This document shows, piece after piece, positions 8,790-17,253 of a stretch of 64,000 nt of DNA; position 1 is the first letter of the stretch; each line of letters opens with the position of its first letter. The translations under genes were made by a program, and so were the position numbers. This DNA comes from Arhodomonas sp052060015 (GTDB lineage Bacteria > Pseudomonadota > Gammaproteobacteria > Nitrococcales > Nitrococcaceae), in contig NZ_JBPODZ010000001.1 in assembly GCF_052060015.1 (NCBI RefSeq), positions 496,001 through 560,000 on the forward strand. Direction: 5' to 3'. A model generated the notes under the pieces. The model had not been told where the DNA came from and made no database searches. It worked only from the letters and a program-made list of their open reading frames with translations.

Positions 8790-8879
8790 CATTCGTCACC
8801 TATTATGCTTTAAAGCCATCGGTGGCGCACGTGCTTTCATCGGCCCTGGAGAACCACTGCGCAAATGACGGCCCCGGCT

Positions 8880-8885
8880 TATAAT
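8880..8885 (+). promoter_or_regulatory. consensus -10 box upstream of nudL
   Basis: A perfect TATAAT that would start a transcript near 8892, about 23 bases before the nudL ATG. The -35 position (CTGCGC at 8857-8862) is poor, so an activator may be needed or the match may be fortuitous. Confidence 0.4.
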
Positions 8886-8914
8886 TCGGGGAACGGCCGT
8901 TGATCGCGGGCAGT

Positions 8915-9520
8915 ATGGACACACCTTTGAACACCGGCTGGATCCGGACTCGCTTCGAGCGGGCGCGCATGCCGCTGCGCGCCCCCGTGCCCGCGGGCGC
9001 CGCTCTCCATCCCGCCGCGGTCCTTGTGCCGTTGGTGGAGCGCGGTGAAGGCCTCAGCGTCATCCTCACCCGCCGGACCGCCCACCTGCGCGCCCACGCC
9101 GGGCAGATCAGCTTCCCCGGCGGGCGGATCGAGGCGCACGATATATCCAGCCTGGCGGCGGCGCTGCGCGAGGCGGAGGAGGAGATCGGGCTTTCCCCCG
9201 CACTGGTAGAGCTGCTCGGCTCCTTGCCGGAATATCCCACGGGGACAGGGTTCCGCATCGCGCCGTGGGTGGGTCTAGTCGACCCGGGGGCGACCCTCGT
9301 TGCCGAGCCGCGGGAGGTGGCGGAGATCTTTGAGGTGCCACTGCAGCACGTCCTCGACGATCGCAACCATCGGCCCCATGCCATGCACTATCGTGGCCGG
9401 CGTCATCGGCTCTGTGCCATCCCCTACGGCGAGTACTATATCTGGGGGGCGACGGCCGCCATTCTCAGGGATCTGTACCGTCTGCTCGCCGACTGCCCGG
9501 ACGCCCCGGACGTCCCTTGA
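8915..9520 (+). CDS. nudL: CoA pyrophosphatase, Nudix family
   Basis: A 201-residue Nudix hydrolase of the NudL/YeaB type, which cleaves CoA and acyl-CoA to phosphopantetheine and 3',5'-ADP. The Nudix box runs from FPGGRIEAHD to ALREAEEEIGL. The CoA-specific downstream segment PTGTGFRIAPWVG is present. The ATG at 8915 follows the -10 box by about 30 bases; an in-frame TTG at 8900 is less likely. It may clear damaged CoA. It is convergent with the lipoprotein gene. Confidence 0.88.
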   Translation: MDTPLNTGWIRTRFERARMPLRAPVPAGAALHPAAVLVPLVERGEGLSVILTRRTAHLRAHAGQISFPGGRIEAHDISSLAAALREAEEEIGLSPALVELLGSLPEYPTGTGFRIAPWVGLVDPGATLVAEPREVAEIFEVPLQHVLDDRNHRPHAMHYRGRRHRLCAIPYGEYYIWGATAAILRDLYRLLADCPDAPDVP

Positions 9521-9554
9521 GTCGGCACGGAAGGCGTGTTGCTGAAAGGCGACA

Positions 9555-9571
9555 CGGGGCCACTGGCCCCG
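9555..9571. terminator. GC-rich stem-loop between convergent genes
   Basis: A perfect seven-base stem (CGGGGCC/GGCCCCG) with a three-base loop lies between the 3' ends of nudL and the lipoprotein gene. Neither strand has a T-run directly after it. It may protect or end both transcripts, but it is not a textbook rho-independent terminator. Confidence 0.35.
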
Positions 9572-9592
9572 CGCGCCTCGCCATCGGGATGC

Positions 9593-9901
9593 TTACTTGT
9601 ACATCGACTCCTTGAACACGCGGTCGATCTTCTCCGCATTCTGGTCGGCCGTGTACTGAGCGGACTCCGCCGCATTGAGGGCTTCATCGGCAGTGGCCTG
9701 GGCCTGCTCGGCGGCCGACATGGCGGAATCCGCCGTGCGTTGGGCCTGATCGGCGCTGGCCTGTGCATCCTCGGCGGTCATCAGCGCCTCGTCGATACGT
9801 GCATTCATTTCCTCCCGGGCCTGGGAGGCGCAGCCGACGAGCAGCGCCAGGGACGCGGTCGCCGCGGTGATCTTCAGCACGGTCTTGAGGGTGTCGTTCA
9901 T
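9593..9901 (-). CDS. alanine-zipper lipoprotein, Lpp/OprI-like
   Basis: A 102-residue outer-membrane lipoprotein. The signal peptide ends in the lipobox LLVGC (Cys24), followed by Ala, which does not signal inner-membrane retention. The body is a run of seven-residue alanine-rich repeats (AQASADQ, AQRTADS, AMSAAEQ, AQATADE, ALNAAES, AQYTADQ), the trimeric coiled-coil pattern of Lpp and Pseudomonas OprI. It ends in Lys (SMYK), the residue that Lpp uses for covalent attachment to peptidoglycan. An AAGGAG ribosome site precedes the Met at 9901. The next gene upstream on this strand is an L,D-transpeptidase, the enzyme class that makes such a link. Confidence 0.88.
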   Translation of the reverse strand: MNDTLKTVLKITAATASLALLVGCASQAREEMNARIDEALMTAEDAQASADQAQRTADSAMSAAEQAQATADEALNAAESAQYTADQNAEKIDRVFKESMYK

Positions 9902-10027
9902 CGAGTAACTCCTTGCCTTTCGCCGGTTTTCCGTTAGTTGTCCGCTGGCCGCCCGGGGGCGGCCAGTGCCCGCCAATCATCACGTTTCCCGGTATCCCAT
10001 GCAAGGCCTGAAGGTGCCCGCGGGTGC

Positions 10028-10594
10028 TTAGCGGATCACCACGCGGGTGCCGCGCCGGACGTAGCGGAGCAACTCACCGATCTGCTCGTCGGTGAGCGCC
10101 ACGCAGCCCTCGGTCCAGTGGAAGCGTTCATGGATCTCCGGGTCACCGCGGCCGACACCGTGCAGGCCTATGTAGCCGCCGAGCTCGGTATCCTGGGGTA
10201 GGGTGCCGCGATCATAGGCGAGATCCAGGAGCTCGTGATAGCGCGCCTCGTCGAGGACACCACGCCGCCGAGCGAGGTTGAGGTGGTGCACCGTCGGATA
10301 GTCCAGGCCGATGAAGACGTGGAAGCGGCTGGAAGGGTCGATCCGCGTGACCCGGTACTCCCCACGCGGGGTCGTCTGATCGCCATAGAGATGCAGGTCG
10401 GAGACGCCACCTCGGCCGAGGGCGAGGTTATCCATCACCGCAAGCACCTCCTCTTCACCGGCGCGCACCTCCAGGCGATCGGCAGCGGTATCCACTAGCA
10501 CCCAGGCTTGCGCCGGGCCTGCGCCGGTGGCTGCAGTGGCGGGCCCCACCGTGAGCAGTAGCGCTGCCGTGAGGGTTCGGATGAGTCGGATCAC
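10028..10594 (-). CDS. periplasmic L,D-transpeptidase (YkuD fold)
   Basis: A 188-residue exported enzyme with a signal peptide (about 1-22). It has the YkuD catalytic region LHGVGRG (144-150) followed by HWTEGCVAL (159-167), with Cys164 as nucleophile. The W-T-E-G-C variant differs from the S-H-G-C of ErfK/YbiS. It may form 3-3 crosslinks, attach or release the lipoprotein, or act as a carboxypeptidase; these cannot be told apart by sequence. Its stop and start contacts suggest an operon: it overlaps the glutaredoxin gene by four bases and lies upstream of the Lpp-like gene. Confidence 0.85.
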   Translation of the reverse strand: MIRLIRTLTAALLLTVGPATAATGAGPAQAWVLVDTAADRLEVRAGEEEVLAVMDNLALGRGGVSDLHLYGDQTTPRGEYRVTRIDPSSRFHVFIGLDYPTVHHLNLARRRGVLDEARYHELLDLAYDRGTLPQDTELGGYIGLHGVGRGDPEIHERFHWTEGCVALTDEQIGELLRYVRRGTRVVIR

Positions 10595-10833
10595 AGGAGG
10601 AACCGGTACAATGCCGCGGCGTCAAAGGGCCAGCCCAGCTCGGCGCCGGTGTCCGGCCGACGCAGGACGGGGATGCGCTCGGCGTAGGCGTGCTCCCATG
10701 CCGGTTGGTCGAGGACATCCCGCGCGCTCACCCGTACACCCAGACGGCCGGCCACCGGCCGCAGCAGGTCTTCCGCCTGCTCGCAGAGGCAACAGCCATC
10801 AGTAGTGTAGAGCTCGATGTCCGTCGCCTTCAT
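10591..10833 (-). CDS. glutaredoxin-like (DUF836) protein
   Basis: An 80-residue thioredoxin-fold protein. The redox motif is CCLC in TTDGCCLCEQAEDLL near the N-terminus. The cis-Pro loop is RIPVLRRP. It is typical of the short glutaredoxin-like family found in proteobacteria, with unproven partners. The ATG at 10833 follows a purine-rich AAGGGG; a GTG two codons upstream is less likely. It overlaps the L,D-transpeptidase gene by four bases and is divergent from dusA. Confidence 0.85.
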   Translation of the reverse strand: MKATDIELYTTDGCCLCEQAEDLLRPVAGRLGVRVSARDVLDQPAWEHAYAERIPVLRRPDTGAELGWPFDAAALYRFLL

Positions 10834-10944
10834 TGCCACCCCTTGCTGGAACGAGACCGCGGGATTCTACCAACCCCGCTCGGGAGCTGCCCGGAAATGC
10901 TAGACTCTGTCGCCGTTACCGGCCGCAACCGACTGATACCCGCA

Positions 10945-11919
10945 ATGATACCGGACCGTCGCCTGTCCGTGGCGCCGATGATGGACTGGACCGATCGGCA
11001 CTTCCGTTACCTTGCGCGGCTGCTCAGCCGCCGTACGCTGCTGTATACGGAGATGGTGCCCGCCCAGGCCCTTTGGCACGGGAAGGCGGAACGCTTTCTG
11101 CGCTTCCACCCCGACGAGCATCCGGTGGCGCTGCAGCTCGGCGGCGCGGAGCCGGAGCAGCTCGCCCATGGCGCCGGCCTTGCCGAGGCCTGGGGCTACG
11201 ACGAGGTGAACCTCAATTGCGGTTGTCCCAGTGACCGCGTTCGCTCCGGGCGCTTCGGGGCGTGCCTGATGGCGGAGCCGGCCCTGGTAGCCAGACTGGT
11301 GGCCACGATGCGGGCGGCGACGACCCTGCCGGTTACGGTGAAGACCCGCGTCGGCATCGATCACCAGGACAACTACGATTTCCTAGCCCGTTTCGTGGAG
11401 GCGGTTGCCGAGGCCGGCTGCCGCAGCATCACGGTCCATGCCCGCAAGGCGTGGCTCGGTGGGCTCAGCCCCAAGGAGAATCGCACCATCCCGCCCCTGG
11501 ACCACGCCCGGGTCGCGCGCCTGAAGGGCGATTTCCCGGGGCTGGAGGTCATCGTCAATGGCGGGATCGCCGATCTGGATGCCGCGGAGGGGCAACTGGT
11601 CCGGCTCGACGGGGTGATGATCGGACGTGCCGCCTATCAGGACCCCTATATGCTGGCGGAGGCGGACCGCCGCATCTTTGGCGAGGCGACACCGCCGCCG
11701 TCCCGCCAGGCCGTGGCCCGCGCATACGCGGACTACGTCGCCGCGGAGCTGGCAGCCGGGGAGCGGCTGTCGCGCATGACCCGCCACTTGGTGGGGCTAT
11801 ATCAAGGGCTCCCGGGTGCAAGGGCCTGGCGCCGGCACTTGAGCGAGCACGGCCCCCGGCGCGATGCCGACGCCACGGTGATCACCGAGGCGCTGGGGCA
11901 TGTCGATCAGGCGGCCTGA
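10945..11919 (+). CDS. dusA: tRNA-dihydrouridine synthase A
   Basis: A 324-residue FMN enzyme that reduces U20/U20a in the tRNA D-loop. The start LSVAPMMDWTDRHFRYLARLLS is the DusA signature. The catalytic Cys is in NLNCGCPSDRVRSGRFGACLM. FMN-binding elements include VKTRVGID, ITVHARKAWL and the phosphate loop NGGI with GVMIGRAAYQDP. Met at 10945 gives the usual N-terminus. The last 13 bases overlap tatD, which is convergent. Confidence 0.96.
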   Translation: MIPDRRLSVAPMMDWTDRHFRYLARLLSRRTLLYTEMVPAQALWHGKAERFLRFHPDEHPVALQLGGAEPEQLAHGAGLAEAWGYDEVNLNCGCPSDRVRSGRFGACLMAEPALVARLVATMRAATTLPVTVKTRVGIDHQDNYDFLARFVEAVAEAGCRSITVHARKAWLGGLSPKENRTIPPLDHARVARLKGDFPGLEVIVNGGIADLDAAEGQLVRLDGVMIGRAAYQDPYMLAEADRRIFGEATPPPSRQAVARAYADYVAAELAAGERLSRMTRHLVGLYQGLPGARAWRRHLSEHGPRRDADATVITEALGHVDQAA

Positions 11920-12722
11920 TCCGGGATCTCCAGGCCGAAGAAGGTGCGGGCGTTGGCGGTGGTGCCCTCGGCCAGCCGCTGCGGGTCGTCGCCCCGAAGC
12001 GCGGCCACGCGGCGGGCGATATGGGGCAGAAAGGCCGGCTCGTTGCGCCCCTGCGGAGGTTTCGGATCGAGATCCCGCGGCGGCAGGAACGGGGCATCAG
12101 TCTCCACCATCAGCCGCTCCGCCGGGATGCTCGGCAGGCACTCGCGCAAGGCACTGCCGCGACGCTCGTCGCAGACCCAACCGGTAACGCCCAGGTGGCA
12201 GTCCAGGTCCAGCAGCGGGAAGAGGACCTCGCGCCCATCGGTGAAGCAGTGCACCACCACACCGGGCAAGGCGTCGCGGTAGTCCGCAAGGATAGCGGTG
12301 AATCGCTCGGCGGCATCGCGCTGGTGGAGGAACACCGGCAGCCGCAGCTCGGCGGCGAGCTCCAATTGCGCCGCGAAGGCCTCTTCCTGCTGCGGCCGTG
12401 GCGAGAAGTCGCGGTTGAAGTCCAGGCCGGCCTCGCCGATCGCCACCACCTGGGTACGGCCGCCGAGCTCGCGGATCAGGGACTCCGTTTCCCGATCCCA
12501 GTGCTTGGCGTGGTGGGGGTGCACGCCGGCGGTGCTGGCCGCTACGGGCAGTGTCCCGGCGAGCTCCGCGGCCGCCGCCGAGCCGTCGGCGTCGACCCCG
12601 GTAAGGACCATTGCCACCACACCGGCGGCATGGGCCCGTTCGATGACCTGGTCACGGTCGGAGTTGAAACGCCGGTGGGTGAGGTTCACGCCGATATCGA
12701 CGAGGGGCTGGAGTTGATCCAT
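11907..12722 (-). CDS. tatD: TatD family metal-dependent deoxyribonuclease
   Basis: A 271-residue TIM-barrel hydrolase with metal-dependent 3'-5' DNase activity in the studied homologues. It opens DIGVNLTH, as E. coli TatD does; most TatD relatives read DxHxHL. Other metal ligands are in GVHPHHAKHW, the Glu of IGEAGLDFN, VFLHQRDA and VVHCFTD, with Asp in METDAPFL. A role in DNA repair or quality control is inferred from the family. Nothing suggests a link to Tat export, despite the name. It is convergent with dusA and divergent from the acyl-CoA ligase gene. Confidence 0.92.
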   Translation of the reverse strand: MDQLQPLVDIGVNLTHRRFNSDRDQVIERAHAAGVVAMVLTGVDADGSAAAAELAGTLPVAASTAGVHPHHAKHWDRETESLIRELGGRTQVVAIGEAGLDFNRDFSPRPQQEEAFAAQLELAAELRLPVFLHQRDAAERFTAILADYRDALPGVVVHCFTDGREVLFPLLDLDCHLGVTGWVCDERRGSALRECLPSIPAERLMVETDAPFLPPRDLDPKPPQGRNEPAFLPHIARRVAALRGDDPQRLAEGTTANARTFFGLEIPDQAA

Positions 12723-12811
12723 GGAGGCCTCCGGTATCCAATATGCGCCCGGATCTTACGCACAGGGCGGTGGTCTCTGGCAAGGCCGCGACACTGACCG
12801 GGAGGGCTTCC

Positions 12812-14356
12812 ATGCTCGAAGACAGCAATGACCGCCCCATGGCTTGGGTGGGCGATTACAGTGGTCGCCGCGCGGTGCTGACCCCGGATCGCACGGCGGT
12901 GATCGACGGGGCCACGGGCCGCTACTGGTCGTTCGAGGAGCTCGATGACGCGGTCACCCGCGTCGCCGTGTGGCTGGAGGACAGCATCGGTGTCGGGGTG
13001 GGTGATCGGGTGGCACTGATCAGCGCCAATCGTGTGGAGGCGCTTTGCCTGTACCTGGCCTGCGGCAAGACCGGCACGGTGCTGGTCCCTGTGAGTCACC
13101 GCCTCACGGCGGCGGACATGGGCGAGTTGATCCGCCGCAGCGGGGCCCGGGCGGTGCTGGCGGACCCACAACTGGATACGGTGGTGGCGGGCTGGCCGCA
13201 GCTCGAGCTGCCGTGGTGGTGGCTGGACGAGTCGACCCTCGCGGCGGAGCCTGTGGTCCCGATCCGGCCCGTGAACCGGCCACTCCGGCTCAACGACCCG
13301 TTCCTTTATGTCCACACCGGCGGCAGCACGGGCACGCCCAAGCTTTGCGTCATCTCCCACCGGCAGATGCTGTGGAACTCCTTCGAGCTCATCGCGGCGA
13401 ATCCCGAGGGCCTGGGCCGTCGCCGGGAGCTGGTGATCTTCCCCTTCGGCCACATCGGCGGCTGGAACACGGTCACCCCGGTACTCCACGCCGGCGGCTG
13501 CGTGGTGTTGCTCCCGGCGTTCGATCCCGGGGCGGTGCTCGAGACCATCGCCCGCTACCGGATCAACCATTTCGGGGCCGTGGAGGCGATGCTCACGGCC
13601 ATCGCCGAGCATCCCGCTTTCGCAAGCACCGATCTCGCCAGCCTCCAGGCGATCACCACCGCCGGGGCGCCCTGCAGCGACGTCACCATGGCCCCGTTCC
13701 GGCAGCGGGGGATCGCCGTAGGGCAGTCCTACGGGCAGACCGAGGCCGGCCCGTCCAATTTCATCCATCTCGCCCGGGAGGGCGACCCGGAGTCCCTGGC
13801 GCGTCACTCCCAGAGCATCGGGACCGCGCTCATGCACTGCGATTACCGCATCGTCGACGCCCACGGGGCCGATGCCGCGGACGGGTCTGCCGGCGAGCTC
13901 TGGCTGCGCAGCCCGCACAGCTTCGACGGCTACGTGGGCGACCCCGAGCGCACCGCCCGCGTGCTCGATGACGACGGCTGGGTCCATACCGGCGACCTCG
14001 CGCGCGAGGAACCGGACGGCCGGGTGTATCTCGTGGGCCGGGCGGATAACATGTTCGTCAGCGGGGGCGAGAACATCGCGCCGGAGGAGATCGAGGCGGT
14101 TCTCGGTGGGCATCCGGCGGTGGCGGAGGCGGCGGTCTATCCCGAGTCCGATCCGCGCTGGGGGCAGGTAGCCGCGGCGCTGCTGGTGCCCGCCGGTTCC
14201 GGGCGACCCGACGCGGAGGAGCTCGGGCAATGGCTCGAGCCACGACTGGCCCGGTTCAAGCATCCTAGGCGTTATCATTGGTGCCGGGCGCTGCCGCGTA
14301 CCGGGACGGGCAAGATCGACCGCGCCCGGCTGGCGGCACCGGTAAGCCCCGAGTGA
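12812..14356 (+). CDS. AMP-binding acyl-CoA ligase-like protein
   Basis: A 514-residue adenylate-forming enzyme that should activate a carboxylate with ATP and load CoA. The phosphate loop is HTGGSTGTPK, the A5 motif GQTEAGPSN, the A7/A8 region VHTGDLAREEPDGRVYLVGR, and the C-terminal lysine region PRTGTGKIDR. The Met at 12812 follows GGGAGGG. The substrate is unknown; the length fits medium- or long-chain acyl-CoA synthetases or benzoate-type ligases. It is followed closely by thiD, but no functional tie is evident. Confidence 0.88.
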   Translation: MLEDSNDRPMAWVGDYSGRRAVLTPDRTAVIDGATGRYWSFEELDDAVTRVAVWLEDSIGVGVGDRVALISANRVEALCLYLACGKTGTVLVPVSHRLTAADMGELIRRSGARAVLADPQLDTVVAGWPQLELPWWWLDESTLAAEPVVPIRPVNRPLRLNDPFLYVHTGGSTGTPKLCVISHRQMLWNSFELIAANPEGLGRRRELVIFPFGHIGGWNTVTPVLHAGGCVVLLPAFDPGAVLETIARYRINHFGAVEAMLTAIAEHPAFASTDLASLQAITTAGAPCSDVTMAPFRQRGIAVGQSYGQTEAGPSNFIHLAREGDPESLARHSQSIGTALMHCDYRIVDAHGADAADGSAGELWLRSPHSFDGYVGDPERTARVLDDDGWVHTGDLAREEPDGRVYLVGRADNMFVSGGENIAPEEIEAVLGGHPAVAEAAVYPESDPRWGQVAAALLVPAGSGRPDAEELGQWLEPRLARFKHPRRYHWCRALPRTGTGKIDRARLAAPVSPE

Positions 14357-14373
14357 CGGGAGACGAGAGGATC

Positions 14374-15183
14374 ATGGCCCCACCCCGTGTGCTGATCATC
14401 GCAGGTTCCGATTCCGGCGGCGGCGCTGGAATCCAGGCGGACATCAAGGCAACCACCAGCCTGGGCGCCTACGCCACCACCGCCATCACCGCGCTCACGG
14501 CCCAGAACACCCTAGGCGTACAGGGCGTGTACCCGGTCCCGGCGGAGTTCATTGGGGAGCAGATGGACGCGGTCCTCACCGATATCGGTACCGATTGCGT
14601 CAAAACGGGAATGCTCCACGACACCGCGGTGATAGAAGCGGTATGTGATAGACTGGATAAGAATCGGGTAACGATCCCGGTGGTGGTCGACCCGGTGATG
14701 ATCGCTCAGAGTGGTGACCGCCTGTTGCAGGAGGCCGCCATCGCGGCCCTCGTCGGGGAGTTGTTGCCCCGGGCGACCCTGATCACCCCGAACATCCCGG
14801 AGGCGGAAGTCTTGCTGGGCGACTCGGTGAGGGGGGAGGCGGACCAGCGGGAAGCGGCCGAGGCCCTGCGGGCCATGGGTTGTGCCGCGGCACTCGTCAA
14901 GGGTGGGCACGCCGAGGGTGACGAGGTCGTCGACGTCCTCGCGAGCGCCGCGGGGGTGACGGTGCTTCGTTACCCGCGGATTGAGACCACCAACACCCAC
15001 GGCACCGGTTGCACGCTGGCGTCGGCCATCGCTGCGGGGCTAGCCGCGGGTCGTGAGCTGCCGGCGGCGGTGGCACGTGGCCGGGCCTATCTGCAGCGGG
15101 CCCTGGAGACGGCCCCGGTGCTCGGCCATGGCCACGGTCCGGTGAACCATGGGCACACGGTAGCGCCCTTCGAGGAGACCTGA
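14374..15183 (+). CDS. thiD: hydroxymethylpyrimidine kinase / HMP-phosphate kinase
   Basis: A 269-residue ribokinase-fold enzyme that phosphorylates HMP and then HMP-P in thiamine synthesis. The start has AGSDSGGGAGIQADIK. The metal/ATP region is VVVDPVM with TPNIPEAEVLLG. The anion hole and catalytic Asp lie in NTHGTGCTLASAIAAGLA. No fused ThiE domain is present. It sits 17 bases after the acyl-CoA ligase gene and two bases before the Rrf2 gene. No TPP riboswitch was recognised upstream. Confidence 0.96.
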   Translation: MAPPRVLIIAGSDSGGGAGIQADIKATTSLGAYATTAITALTAQNTLGVQGVYPVPAEFIGEQMDAVLTDIGTDCVKTGMLHDTAVIEAVCDRLDKNRVTIPVVVDPVMIAQSGDRLLQEAAIAALVGELLPRATLITPNIPEAEVLLGDSVRGEADQREAAEALRAMGCAAALVKGGHAEGDEVVDVLASAAGVTVLRYPRIETTNTHGTGCTLASAIAAGLAAGRELPAAVARGRAYLQRALETAPVLGHGHGPVNHGHTVAPFEET

Positions 15184-15185
15184 GG

Positions 15186-15668
15186 ATGCTGCGACTCTCC
15201 ACCAAGAGCCGCTATGCGGTGAGCGCGCTGCTGCACCTGGCCATTCACGGCGGGCGACAGCCGGTGCCACTGGCGGAGATCTCCGTCTGTCAGGGCATCT
15301 CGGTATCCTACGTGGACCAGATCTTCACTCGGCTCCGCCGTGCCGGGCTGGTCCAGGGCATACCGGGCCCCGGTGGTGGCTACCGCCTCACCCGTGACCC
15401 CGAGGACCTCGCCATCGGCGAGATCATCCGGGTCATGGACAACGACAGCCGGGGCGGGCCGCGGGGTAGCGCCCTGACCCGGGCGCTGTGGGCGCATCTC
15501 TCCACGCGGCTCGATGACTACCTCGACCGGCTCAGCCTTGCGGATTTCGTGGAACGGCCGCAGATTCGCGAGACCCTGGCCCGCCAGTACCAGGGGGGGC
15601 GCTGGCGCTGCGAGGTTTGTGGCGCGCTCGCCGAGCGCAGTGCCCCGGCGCTGGAGTCGCGGCGATGA
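15186..15668 (+). CDS. Rrf2 family transcriptional regulator without the cluster cysteines
   Basis: A 160-residue winged-helix regulator whose first 80 residues are IscR-like (LRLSTKSRYAVSALLHLA, then VSYVDQIFTRLRRAGLV and GPGGGYRLTR). In IscR, three Cys between about 92 and 104 bind [2Fe-2S]. Here that loop reads NDSRGGPRGSALTRALW, with no Cys. A CxxC (CEVC) occurs only near the C-terminus. The protein may therefore sense by another route or act constitutively. It is translationally coupled to the ferredoxin gene (ATGA overlap). Confidence 0.9.
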   Translation: MLRLSTKSRYAVSALLHLAIHGGRQPVPLAEISVCQGISVSYVDQIFTRLRRAGLVQGIPGPGGGYRLTRDPEDLAIGEIIRVMDNDSRGGPRGSALTRALWAHLSTRLDDYLDRLSLADFVERPQIRETLARQYQGGRWRCEVCGALAERSAPALESRR

Positions 15669-16003
15669 CCTATGTGGTCACCGAGCCCTGTATCGGCTGC
15701 CGGTACACGGACTGTGTGGCCGTCTGCCCGGTGGACTGTTTCCATGAGGGACCGAACTTCCTGGTCATCGACCCGGAGGAATGCATCGACTGCGCCCTGT
15801 GCGTGACTGAGTGCCCGGTGGACGCGATCCATGCCGACGACCGACTGCCCGCCGGCCAGGAACGGTTCCTGGAGATCAACGCCCGGCTTTCGCGGCAGTG
15901 GCCGGTGATCACCGAGCCAAAGGCGCCACCGCCGGACGCCGATGCCTGGGTCGAGGTCACCGACAAGCTACATGCGCTTCAGGAGGATACGTCGCCGCCG
16001 TAG
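15665..16003 (+). CDS. fdxA: 7Fe ferredoxin, FdxA type
   Basis: A 112-residue electron carrier closely resembling Azotobacter ferredoxin I. The predicted [3Fe-4S] ligands are Cys9, Cys17 and Cys50, and the [4Fe-4S] ligands are Cys21, Cys40, Cys43 and Cys46. Family blocks YTDCVAVCPVDCFHEGPNFL and ECIDCALCVTECP are intact. The C-terminal extension (60-112) is typical of the family. The start overlaps the Rrf2 stop, so the regulator and ferredoxin are cotranscribed; the regulator may sense a redox state linked to this carrier (inference). It is convergent with ispG, with the 3' ends overlapping by 25 bases. Confidence 0.95.
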   Translation: MTYVVTEPCIGCRYTDCVAVCPVDCFHEGPNFLVIDPEECIDCALCVTECPVDAIHADDRLPAGQERFLEINARLSRQWPVITEPKAPPPDADAWVEVTDKLHALQEDTSPP

Positions 16004-17214
16004 CGCCGGGCGACGTACTCCTCGACGATGGCGACGAACTCCTCGCCGATGCGCTCTCCCTTCAGGGTGACAGTCTTCTCGCCGTCCACGTAGACCGGGG
16101 CCACCGGTTTCTCACCGGTACCGGGCAGGCTGATGCCCACGTTGGCATTGCGGCTCTCGCCGGGGCCGTTGACCACACAGCCCATCACCGCCAGAGTCAT
16201 CGCCTCAACGCCGGGATAGCGTCGCCGCCACTCGGGCATGCGCTCGCGGACATGGGCCTGGATCTGCCCGGCGAGCTCCTGGAAGAAGGTGCTGGTGGTG
16301 CGCCCACAGCCGGGGCAGGCCGTGACCAGGGGCGCGAAGGCGCGCAGGCCCATGGTCTGGAGCAACTCCTGGGCGACCACCACCTCCCGGGTGCGGGACT
16401 CGCCGGGCTCCGGGGTCAGCGAGACCCGTATGGTGTCGCCGATGCCTTGCTGCAGCAGCACTGCCATCGCCGCCGAGGAGGCGACGATGCCCTTCGAGCC
16501 CATGCCGGCCTCGGTGAGGCCAAGGTGCAGGGGGTGATCGCAGCGCGCGGCCAGGTCCGTGTACACGGCGATGAGGTCCTGGACCACGCTCATCTTGCAG
16601 GAGAGGATGATGCGGTCGTGGGGCAGGCCGAGCGCCTCGGCCTTCTCCGCGCTGTCCAACGCCGAACGCACCACCGCCTGCCGCATTACCGCCTCCGGGG
16701 GCAGGGGCTCGGAACGGCGGGCGTTGTCGTCCATCATCGTCGCCAGCAGGTCCTGGTCCAGGCTGCCCCAGTTGACGCCGATGCGCACGGGTTTATCCAG
16801 GTCGCGGGCGATCTCGATCATGGTGGCGAACTGCGGATCCCGCCGCCGGCCCTTGCCCACATTGCCCGGATTGATACGGAGCTTTGCCAGAGCCTCGGCG
16901 CAGGCCGGGTAACGGCTGAGCAGGCGGTGGCCGTTGAAATGGAAGTCCCCCACCAACGGGACGTCCAGACCCATGTCGTCGAGGCGCTGGCGGATGGCCG
17001 GCACGGCCTCCGCGGCCGCCTCGTTGTTGACCGTGATGCGCACCAGCTCCGAGCCGGCGCGGGCCAGATCCGCCACTTGTACGGCGGTGCCGACCTCATC
17101 GGCCGTGTCGGTGTTGGTCATGGACTGGACCACGATGGGCGCTTCGCCGCCGACGGTGACGCCGCCGACATCGACGGGTACGCTGGGCCGCCGGTGGATC
17201 AGGGGATCGGACAT
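15979..17214 (-). CDS. ispG: 4-hydroxy-3-methylbut-2-enyl diphosphate synthase
   Basis: A 411-residue [4Fe-4S] enzyme of the MEP isoprenoid pathway (also called GcpE). The TIM-barrel part opens with APIVVQSMTNTDTAD. The reductase-like C-terminal part holds the cluster cysteines in TACPGCGRT and MGCVVNGPGES. The Met at 17214 was chosen for the family-typical start (residues 1-12 MSDPLIHRRPSV); the frame continues upstream only as a shadow of the TPR gene. It needs a reduced ferredoxin or flavodoxin, and fdxA lies convergent next to it, which may or may not be meaningful. Confidence 0.96.
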   Translation of the reverse strand: MSDPLIHRRPSVPVDVGGVTVGGEAPIVVQSMTNTDTADEVGTAVQVADLARAGSELVRITVNNEAAAEAVPAIRQRLDDMGLDVPLVGDFHFNGHRLLSRYPACAEALAKLRINPGNVGKGRRRDPQFATMIEIARDLDKPVRIGVNWGSLDQDLLATMMDDNARRSEPLPPEAVMRQAVVRSALDSAEKAEALGLPHDRIILSCKMSVVQDLIAVYTDLAARCDHPLHLGLTEAGMGSKGIVASSAAMAVLLQQGIGDTIRVSLTPEPGESRTREVVVAQELLQTMGLRAFAPLVTACPGCGRTTSTFFQELAGQIQAHVRERMPEWRRRYPGVEAMTLAVMGCVVNGPGESRNANVGISLPGTGEKPVAPVYVDGEKTVTLKGERIGEEFVAIVEEYVARRYGGDVSS

Positions 17215-17253
17215 GGGTGCGTGGTCTTTCGTACAGCCGCCTGCGGGAATGCC

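Noticed and set aside
12686..14278. 530-codon open frame antisense to the acyl-CoA ligase
   Set aside because: Shadow of a clear adenylate-forming enzyme; no independent motif or ribosome site.
15811..17253. N-terminal extension of the TPR lipoprotein frame
   Set aside because: It runs antisense through fdxA's end and ispG; the signal peptide and lipobox start only at 17254.
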